Source of the DNA: Planctomycetaceae bacterium
GTDB taxonomy: Bacteria > Planctomycetota > Planctomycetia > Pirellulales > Pirellulaceae
DNA: 11,830 bases
Direction of reading: 5' to 3'
NCBI GenBank assembly: GCA_012965455.1
Contig: DTSG01000002.1
Coordinates: 1 to 11,830, forward strand
The notes beneath the pieces were generated by a model. The model saw only the letters and a list, made by a program, of their open reading frames with translations. It was not told where the DNA came from and ran no database searches. Shown here piece after piece: positions 7,249 through 11,830 of this stretch; position 1 is the stretch's first letter, and every line of letters starts with the position of its first letter. A program made the position numbers and the translations under genes.

Positions 7249-8121
7249 CTATTTGATGATTTGAGTGCCAATGCCTTGCGATGTGTAGATTTCCAACAAT
7301 AGCGAATGGCGGATGCGACCATCTATGATATGGACTTTACGCACGCCGCGATCGAGCGTTTCAATACAAGCTTCGACCTTAGGAATCATTCCGGCATCGA
7401 TTGCCCCAGCGGCAATCAACTGGTGAGCACGCTCGGCACTTAGCGAAGCTATCAATGTTGACGGGTCGTCTTTGTCCTCACGGACTCCGTTGACATCGCT
7501 CAAAAAGATTAACTTTTCGGCTCCCAACAAACGCGCTACCATGGTGGCTGCCGAATCAGCATTCACGTTATAAACTTGTCCCTGCTCGTCAGTGCACATA
7601 GAAGGGATGATAGGAACGGTACCCGCATAGCACAGATTGTCGATGACCGCTTGGTCGATTCGTGTGACTTGACCCACAAACCCTAAATCCACATTTTCAC
7701 CGTCGAGGACTAGTTCTAATGGCTCGCCAAACAACACAGATGTACTATCGAAATTCAATGTCATAGCGCGACCACCCATATCTTCGATCAGTTCAGCGAG
7801 CTGGCGATTAACACTACCGGCAAGCACATCCTGAACGATTCTTAGAGTCGCTTGATCCGTTACTCGACGGCCCTGGACAAAATTAGGTGCGATACCAGCT
7901 TCATCCATCGCGGCATTGATAGCGGGACCTGCTCCATGTACGATCACGGGCCGCATTCCCACGGTTTCCATGAAAACGATATCCAACAATACATGGCGCA
8001 GCGCATCTTCGTCTGCCATGACACTTCCGCCAAGTTTAATGACAGTCGTACGGCCACGAAATTGCCTGATCCAGGATAACGCTTCGATCAGCGTATCTGC
8101 TTTTTGTATTGCATCGTCCAC
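7249..8121 (-). CDS. argB: Acetylglutamate kinase
   Basis: ArgB phosphorylates N-acetylglutamate with ATP, the second and often arginine-regulated step of arginine synthesis. The protein is 290 residues, amino acid kinase fold: VIKLGGSVM (27-35, ATP-binding Lys29), VHGAGPAIN (61-69), GRRVTD (84-89), NVNADSAA (185-192), LSDVNGV (207-213), GMIPKV (244-249) and a C-terminal EIYTSQGIGTQI (277-288). The N-terminal helix (about 1-24) and the GIGT tail are features of arginine-sensitive hexameric enzymes, so feedback inhibition is likely (inference). Oddities: HGAGP replaces the usual HGGGP, and residues 117-128 lack the usual GLSGxD pattern. The start is GTG with AAAGG eight bases upstream; an in-frame TAA at 8134-8136 limits any extension. 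A small ORF ends 12 bases upstream. Confidence 0.96.
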   Translation of the reverse strand: MDDAIQKADTLIEALSWIRQFRGRTTVIKLGGSVMADEDALRHVLLDIVFMETVGMRPVIVHGAGPAINAAMDEAGIAPNFVQGRRVTDQATLRIVQDVLAGSVNRQLAELIEDMGGRAMTLNFDSTSVLFGEPLELVLDGENVDLGFVGQVTRIDQAVIDNLCYAGTVPIIPSMCTDEQGQVYNVNADSAATMVARLLGAEKLIFLSDVNGVREDKDDPSTLIASLSAERAHQLIAAGAIDAGMIPKVEACIETLDRGVRKVHIIDGRIRHSLLLEIYTSQGIGTQIIK

Positions 8122-8133
8122 AACATCAACCTT

Positions 8134-8280
8134 TTAAACCGTGTGCTCCGAAGCTAAATATTCTAGGTGTGCCACCGGCAATGTGTCAACAATCAAAACG
8201 GTAACGGGAAATTGCCCTCGACCGGTAGGTTTATACACTTCGCGGGGCTTCTTTCCGCGGAACCGGCCGGTAAATGCCAT
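8134..8280 (-). CDS. Small unrecognised ORF of 48 codons directly ahead of argB
   Basis: I do not recognise this product. From ATG 8280 it would be 48 residues: a basic N-terminal half beginning MAFTGRFRGKKPREVYKP, with four Arg in the first 21 residues, then a hydrophobic strand-like VTVLIVDTLPVAHLEYL. It is in the same orientation as argB, and its TAA overlaps the argB ribosome binding site 12 bases before the argB GTG, so the two are probably translationally coupled. Its own start is uncertain. ATG 8280 lacks a well-placed ribosome binding site. In-frame alternatives are GTG 8307 (57 residues) and a rare-type ATT at 8292, which lies six bases after GGGGGAG. It could be a genuine small protein, an arginine-responsive leader peptide, or chance. 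Confidence 0.5.
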   Translation of the reverse strand: MAFTGRFRGKKPREVYKPTGRGQFPVTVLIVDTLPVAHLEYLASEHTV

Positions 8281-8331
8281 TTGAACCGTAATGAGAATCT
8301 CCCCCACTAGAAAAAAACAAGCGTTCGTGGC

Positions 8332-8358
8332 ATGATACTAATAGCAATCGTATAGCAA
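8332..8358 (-). promoter_or_regulatory. Candidate promoter for the argB-argD-argF-rph operon
   Basis: On the - strand TTGCTA (8358-8353) and TATCAT (8337-8332, five of six matches to TATAAT) are separated by 15 bases, slightly short for a sigma-70-type promoter. It points toward the small ORF and argB and overlaps the direct repeats at 8341-8360. No convincing sigma-70-type promoter for glmU was found in 8281-8399. Confidence 0.3.
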
Positions 8359-8360
8359 TC
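8341..8360. repeat. Two 9-bp direct repeats at 11-bp phase in the divergent control region
   Basis: ATAGCAATC occurs at 8341-8349 and again at 8352-8360, so the copies start 11 bases apart, one helical turn. That phasing is known for operators of OmpR/PhoB-type response regulators, but the sequence does not match a pho box or an ARG box that I know. It lies between the argB operon and glmU and could act on both. Confidence 0.45.
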
Positions 8361-8399
8361 CTTCCCAGCACAATTCTTATCTTGGATTAATCACCTGCG

Positions 8400-9188
8400 A
8401 TGACCGCCGACGCAATGCTTGACAATCCCATTGCCAACGACGCCAACACACAAACGATGGCGATTATTCTCGCTGCTGGGCGGGGTTCCCGAATGCAATC
8501 CGACCGACCCAAGGTGCTGCTACAGGCCTTAGGCCGCCCGCTAGTGGCACACGTCATTGATGCACTGCTGACGGCTGGCATCCAAAAAATTGTCCTCGTC
8601 GTAGGCTATCAGCAGGAACTAGTTAAGACAGAACTCAAAGGATACTCCAACCTCACATTCGTGACCCAACAAGAGCAACTCGGCACAGGTCATGCAGTTC
8701 AAATGTGCGGCACTCAACTCAAACAACACTCTGGCCCTGTCATCGTCGTAACCGGCGACTCACCGTTAATTCAGCCTCAGTCCATAAAGTCACTTCTCGC
8801 CGAGTTTCAAGCAATGCAAGCAAGCTGCATTTTAGGGTCGTTGCACCACGACGACCCCACTGGACTAGGCCGCATCGTACGCGACCGGCAAGGAGCCTTT
8901 ACGGAAATCGTCGAACAAAAAGATGCTTCAGAACCGCAGAAAAATATCACGGAAGTCAATATGAGCACCTATGTGTTTGACTCAGGTCACCTACAATGGT
9001 CGCTAGAAAAACTACAATCAAACAATGCTCAAACGGAATACTATCTGACGGATTGTCCGTCGATCTTGAAACAAGCTGGGTATGTTGTTGAAGCACTGCC
9101 GGTCTTAAAATCATGCGAGTCATTGAGCGTAAATACGCTCGAACAGTTACAATTAGTCGAACAAGAAATGCAACAACTGGGGTATTAG
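8400..9188 (+). CDS. glmU: GlmU-type N-acetylglucosamine-1-phosphate uridylyltransferase, single domain
   Basis: The protein is 262 residues and matches the N-terminal half of GlmU, which makes UDP-GlcNAc from UTP and GlcNAc-1-phosphate for peptidoglycan and lipopolysaccharide. Motifs: nucleotide loop LAAGRGSRMQSDRPKVL (24-40), QLGTGHAV (93-100), VTGDSPL (118-123, metal-binding Asp120), GLGRIV (155-160), EIVEQKDA (169-176), EVNMSTYVF (185-193) and TEYYLTD (212-218). The chain ends where the left-handed beta-helix acetyltransferase domain would begin, with no sign of a frameshift, so it is a stand-alone uridylyltransferase. Acetylation of GlcN-1-phosphate would need another gene. The ATG at 8400 lacks a strong ribosome binding site; Met6 and Met20 are alternatives. 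Its stop abuts the prs start. The substrate could differ, since related nucleotidyltransferases exist. Confidence 0.9.
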   Translation: MTADAMLDNPIANDANTQTMAIILAAGRGSRMQSDRPKVLLQALGRPLVAHVIDALLTAGIQKIVLVVGYQQELVKTELKGYSNLTFVTQQEQLGTGHAVQMCGTQLKQHSGPVIVVTGDSPLIQPQSIKSLLAEFQAMQASCILGSLHHDDPTGLGRIVRDRQGAFTEIVEQKDASEPQKNITEVNMSTYVFDSGHLQWSLEKLQSNNAQTEYYLTDCPSILKQAGYVVEALPVLKSCESLSVNTLEQLQLVEQEMQQLGY

Positions 9189-10154
9189 ATGCGTGAATTA
9201 AAAATATTCAGTGGCGCCGCAAACCGAGTCCTAGCCGAGGATATTTGCGGGTTTCTCCATCTCCCGCTGGGCGCCATTTCGCTGACCACATTTCCAGACG
9301 GCGAAAAGCACTGCAAAATTAATGAAGACGTACGGGGTCGCGATATTTTTATCATCCAGCCCACTGCACCACCGGTCAATGACAACCTCATGGAACTATT
9401 GATCATGATTGACAGTTTCAAGCGAGCCAGCGCTTCACGAATTACCGCCGTCATACCCTACTTTGGCTATGCTCGATCTGACCGTAAAGATGAAGGTCGC
9501 GTGCCCATTACGGCAAAACTCTGTGCAAATATTATTACTCGAGCAGGAGCCGACCGCGTTTTAACAATGGATTTGCACGCAGCACAAATTCAGGGATTCT
9601 TCGATGTGCCAGTCGACCACCTGTACGCCGCGCCGGTCATGAACGAACACTTCCGTTCCCTAGGACTCGACCCAGATGAACTCGCCGTCGTCAGCCCCGA
9701 TGAAGGCAGCATCAAACGAGCCATTGGCCACGTGCAGCGGTTAGGAGGTACGTTGGCAATTGTTGACAAACGCCGAGCTAGCGCCATGGAGACCACCCAA
9801 GAGAATCTAATCGGCGGACCCATCGAAGGTCGAGTCGCTTTAATGTTCGATGATATGATTAGCACAGCCGGCAGTATTTGTGGTGCCGCAGAATTAGTCA
9901 AAGCTGCTGGTGCTCGCGAAATACATGTCGCAGCAACACATGGTGTGTTTTGTGGGCCAGCACTGGAACGAATACAAAACTCGCCGATCACTAGTGTTAT
10001 TGTGACCGATAGCATTGCTTTGAGCGACGAAGCCAAAATACCGCAGATCAAACAATTGACGATCGCACCGTTATTAGCAGAAGCGATTAAGCGAATTCAT
10101 CACGATCAGTCCATTAGTTCCATCTTTGCCAATTTCGATGGCTCCGACGAATAA
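9189..10154 (+). CDS. prs: Ribose-phosphate pyrophosphokinase (PRPP synthetase)
   Basis: It makes PRPP from ribose-5-phosphate and ATP, feeding purine, pyrimidine, histidine, tryptophan and NAD synthesis. The length of 321 residues fits class I enzymes (about 310-320). Motifs: FPDGE (35-39), the ATP-site segment YARSDRKDEGRVPITAK (94-110; often YARQDRK elsewhere), DLHAAQIQGFF (128-138) with metal-binding His130, flexible-loop KRR (194-196), and the PRPP-binding loop FDDMISTAGS (220-229). The ATG follows the glmU TAG with no gap, and GGGG lies six bases before it, so translation is coupled to glmU. The downstream gene is a GroES-like protein. Confidence 0.97.
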   Translation: MRELKIFSGAANRVLAEDICGFLHLPLGAISLTTFPDGEKHCKINEDVRGRDIFIIQPTAPPVNDNLMELLIMIDSFKRASASRITAVIPYFGYARSDRKDEGRVPITAKLCANIITRAGADRVLTMDLHAAQIQGFFDVPVDHLYAAPVMNEHFRSLGLDPDELAVVSPDEGSIKRAIGHVQRLGGTLAIVDKRRASAMETTQENLIGGPIEGRVALMFDDMISTAGSICGAAELVKAAGAREIHVAATHGVFCGPALERIQNSPITSVIVTDSIALSDEAKIPQIKQLTIAPLLAEAIKRIHHDQSISSIFANFDGSDE

Positions 10155-10206
10155 CACGATTCACATTAAGATAAACTCACCGCAGACATTACTTCAGAGA
10201 TTGAAC

Positions 10207-10524
10207 ATGACAAAAGCACGAAAGAAGGCGGCCTTTGAAACGGTCGAACCTATTGGAGCTAGAATTCTAGTCCGCAAAGATGACCCAAAACGTGAAACCC
10301 GTGGTGGGATTGCGCTGCCGGATGCCGCTGAAATACCTACAATAACCGGTCGAATTGTTTCCATTTCAGCTTTAATCGAGAACGATGAAGATGTCCCTCT
10401 GAGACAATACGATAAAATCCTGTTTCATCCCAAAGATGCAATTCCTGTAGAATTCGAGCACGATAACCAGTTGTTCGTAGTGCCCGTCGACGATGTCGTG
10501 GCCGTCTTCCGCTCCGACGAATAA
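10207..10524 (+). CDS. Divergent GroES/Cpn10-like co-chaperonin
   Basis: The protein is 105 residues and fits the GroES fold. It has an N-terminal strand (PIGARILVRKDD, 15-26), then a mobile-loop-like stretch ETRGGIALPDAAEIPT (30-45) in which GGIAL stands where GroES has GGIVL for GroEL binding, a strand TGRIVSISA (47-55), YDKILFHP (68-75) in place of the usual GDxVxF, and a final strand LFVVPVDDVVAVF (89-101). A basic N-terminal extension of about 10 residues (MTKARKKAAF) is unusual. No groEL is in the window. The frame opens at 10126 inside prs, but ATG 10207 matches the family start. It lies 52 bases after prs. It may bind a GroEL paralogue or have another role; the fold assignment is firmer than the function. 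Confidence 0.8.
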   Translation: MTKARKKAAFETVEPIGARILVRKDDPKRETRGGIALPDAAEIPTITGRIVSISALIENDEDVPLRQYDKILFHPKDAIPVEFEHDNQLFVVPVDDVVAVFRSDE

Positions 10525-10526
10525 CA
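10511..10526 (+). repeat. 16-bp direct repeat shared by the ends of prs and the GroES-like gene
   Basis: GCTCCGACGAATAACA at 10511-10526 is identical to 10141-10156, exactly 370 bases upstream. Both copies cover the final Ser-Asp-Glu codons and the stop codon of their gene. It may be coincidence or a trace of duplication or recombination at gene ends. Confidence 0.7.
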
Positions 10527-10637
10527 ATTGGCAAAGCCTAGCTGTAGCGCCACTGAAAAATCTAACCGCCGTTACGAGCGTTTTGCCCATTTGGACTTGT
10601 AAAGCTCGACCTTTATGCCAAAATAACGAATTGCCTA

Positions 10638-10654
10638 TTGATTAATATTATCAA
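10638..10654. promoter_or_regulatory. AT-rich near-palindrome upstream of the rplY promoter
   Basis: TTGATTAATATTATCAA is an imperfect inverted repeat (TTGAT/ATCAA arms) 11 bases upstream of the candidate -35 box. It could be an operator or an AT-rich promoter UP element. The evidence is position and symmetry only. Confidence 0.3.
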
Positions 10655-10665
10655 CCGCTATGGTC

Positions 10666-10693
10666 TTGACGCCCTCGGTCTGATGCTTATTCT
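10666..10693 (+). promoter_or_regulatory. Candidate promoter for rplY-pth
   Basis: TTGACG (10666-10671, five of six matches) and TATTCT (10688-10693, four of six) are 16 bases apart, in the 292-base gap between the GroES-like gene and rplY. It would give a leader of about 115 bases. The gap holds no other gene that I can support. Confidence 0.45.
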
Positions 10694-10714
10694 TAGGGCT
10701 TAATACCATTTTCA

Positions 10715-10746
10715 CGCAATCCACAGTTTGATGCGCCTAGATTTTT
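10715..10746 (+). terminator. Weak hairpin and T-run in the rplY leader
   Basis: CGCA-A-TC (10715-10721) can pair with GATGCG (10730-10735) with one bulged base and an eight-base loop. Six bases later comes a run of five T (10742-10746). It may terminate transcripts from the GroES-like gene or attenuate the rplY transcript; the stem is weak. Confidence 0.25.
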
Positions 10747-10803
10747 CTTGTGTGAGTTCGCAAGTTATTTCCATAGCAAAATCATCGAATTAACCTATAA
10801 AAG

Positions 10804-10810
10804 AAGGAAG
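10804..10810 (+). promoter_or_regulatory. Strong ribosome binding site that sets the rplY start
   Basis: AAGGAAG lies six bases before ATG 10817. This excludes the upstream in-frame ATG at 10748, whose extra 23 residues do not resemble the family. Confidence 0.85.
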
Positions 10811-10816
10811 AATTCC

Positions 10817-11509
10817 ATGGCGGAATTGTTTCAAACCGAATTACGAGACCTTACTGGCAGTGCTAATACCCGTCGATTACGTCGCAGTGGCAATGTTCCT
10901 GCGATCCTTTATGGGCACGGCAAAGAAAATGTCAGCTTGTCACTTGAGAGCAAACAGGTCCAAGCAACTATCGCAAGACGAGAAAAACTCGTTCAACTTG
11001 AAGGTGCCGTTACCGAAAATGCACTCGTCAAAGCTGTCCAGTGGGACGCCTTGGGATCTAAAGTCATTCACCTTGATCTGACCCGAGTGGACGAAGATGA
11101 AACTGTCGAAGTGACAGTTGTCATTGTCGTTAAAGGAACAGCTCCTGGACTTGCTGCCGGTGGACGCGTAAACCGTACCATTCGAAGAACGCTAATCACC
11201 TGTCCGGTTATGAAAATACCAAGTGAAATTGAGCTGAACCTCTCGACACTTGAACTCAACGGTAGCCTTACATTGGCTGACGTGGAGCTGCCTGAAGGTA
11301 CTCAACTTGTAGCAGCACTGGAAACCGTGGTTGCCACTTGTACAGAAATCATCGTCGTTGAAGAACCAACCCTTGATGAAGCCACAGACGATGCAGCAGA
11401 ACCAGAACTAATCGGTGATACTGGCGACGATGACGCTGGTGGTGACGATGCGGAAAGTAGCGACAGAGGAAGTGACGATGCAGACGCAGGAGGCGCAGAC
11501 GGCGAATAA
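10817..11509 (+). CDS. rplY: 50S ribosomal protein L25, CTC type
   Basis: L25/CTC binds 5S rRNA in the large ribosomal subunit. The protein is 230 residues in two domains: the L25 domain (about 5-92), with RRLRRSGNVPAILYGHGKEN (19-38) and the HLDLTRVD ending, and the CTC-type C-terminal beta domain (about 96-183), with VVIVVKGTAPGLAAGGRVN, TCPVMKIPSEIELNLSTL and ELPEG. A low-complexity acidic tail follows (about 186-230), rich in Asp, Gly and Ala. Such tails occur in CTC proteins, but this one is long. The gene ends with tandem stops, TAA then TAG. In Bacillus the ctc gene is part of the general stress response; no such control can be seen here. It is followed by pth after 73 bases. Confidence 0.96.
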   Translation: MAELFQTELRDLTGSANTRRLRRSGNVPAILYGHGKENVSLSLESKQVQATIARREKLVQLEGAVTENALVKAVQWDALGSKVIHLDLTRVDEDETVEVTVVIVVKGTAPGLAAGGRVNRTIRRTLITCPVMKIPSEIELNLSTLELNGSLTLADVELPEGTQLVAALETVVATCTEIIVVEEPTLDEATDDAAEPELIGDTGDDDAGGDDAESSDRGSDDADAGGADGE

Positions 11510-11582
11510 TAGTACAGTTCCTAGGTTTAAATAAAGCAACGATCCGTTAAACAACGATCAAACACTTTACGAGATCAACATC

Positions 11583-11830
11583 ATGAAACTAATTGTTGGT
11601 TTAGGAAACCCGGGAAAACAATACCAAGCCACTCGGCACAATATTGGGTGGCAAGTCATCGCAGAACTCGCAAATCGGCACGGCGTTGCCCGAGCCAAAG
11701 CAAAATTCAACGGTGAAATAGTAGAAGCTCAGTTCCAATCCAACCGCGGATTGCTACTGTGCCCTCTAACATATATGAATTTAAGCGAAGATTCGATACA
11801 AGAGAAACAAAATATAGAAATTGGACAAGT
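11583..11830 (+). CDS. pth: Peptidyl-tRNA hydrolase, 3' end outside window
   Basis: Pth frees tRNA from stalled peptidyl-tRNA by cutting the ester bond. About 82 codons are present. The start is classic: MKLIVGLGNPGKQYQATRHN, with Asn9 of GLGNPG and the catalytic His19 in RHN, and later PLTYMNLS (61-68) with the substrate-binding Asn66. Immediately after, the family's LSG is LSE, and residues 69-82 (EDSIQEKQNIEIGQ) do not look like the usual helix, so the end of the visible part is odd. The catalytic Asp lies beyond the window. Start ATG 11583 has only a weak ribosome binding site. The rplY-pth order is conserved in many bacteria. Confidence 0.93.
   Translation, partial: MKLIVGLGNPGKQYQATRHNIGWQVIAELANRHGVARAKAKFNGEIVEAQFQSNRGLLLCPLTYMNLSEDSIQEKQNIEIGQ

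Noticed and set aside
8281..8399. ARG box for an ArgR-type repressor ahead of the arginine operon
   Set aside because: I saw no palindrome resembling the known TGAAT/ATTCA-type ARG box in the divergent region.
10126..10206. Start of the GroES-like gene at ATG 10126 inside prs
   Set aside because: It would overlap prs by 29 bases and add 27 residues without family likeness; ATG 10207 begins just before the Cpn10 domain.
10525..10560. Possible terminator right after the GroES-like gene
   Set aside because: Only three- to four-base-pair stems can be drawn and no T-run follows.
10748..10816. Upstream start of rplY at 10748
   Set aside because: AAGGAAG six bases before ATG 10817 and the L25 family N-terminus both support the shorter form.

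Overview
The window reads as ordinary bacterial chromosome with about 50% G+C. It holds three blocks: two large Gly/Met-rich genes of unknown function, an arginine-biosynthesis operon that ends in RNase PH, and a nucleotide/translation block. I infer Planctomycetota, most likely Pirellulales or near. The inference rests on the divergent GroES-like gene, the unusual ArgB and ArgF motif variants, a GlmU without its acetyltransferase domain, and the two large low-complexity proteins of a style I associate with that phylum. No rRNA or 16S marker is present to confirm it.

Layout. Positions 1-4057 (+ strand): the 3' part of one gene, whose frame is open to the window edge, and a complete 798-residue single-pass membrane protein. 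Both carry GGM/DGM repeats. An RNA hairpin lies between them, and a terminator follows that overlaps the 3' end of the convergent rph gene. Positions 8280-4117 (- strand): a 48-codon unrecognised small ORF, then argB, argD, argF and rph, probably one transcript with intercistronic hairpins. Positions 8281-8399: a divergent control region with a 9-bp sequence repeated at 11-bp phase. Positions 8400-11830 (+ strand): glmU-like uridylyltransferase, prs, a GroES-like gene, rplY (L25/CTC) and the 5' part of pth.

How the genes work together. ArgB, ArgD and ArgF carry out the second, fourth and sixth steps of arginine synthesis from glutamate. RNase PH, which trims tRNA 3' ends, is appended by apparent translational coupling. 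The order glmU-prs-ctc/rplY-pth matches the conserved Bacillus subtilis gcaD-prs-ctc-spoVC order. Here the GlmU member has only its uridylyltransferase half, and a GroES-like gene sits between prs and rplY.

I did not find a defence island, mobile element, CRISPR array, tRNA or clearly novel multi-gene system. The least explained material is the pair of Gly/Met-rich proteins, the small ORF ahead of argB, and several RNA structures in intercistronic gaps.
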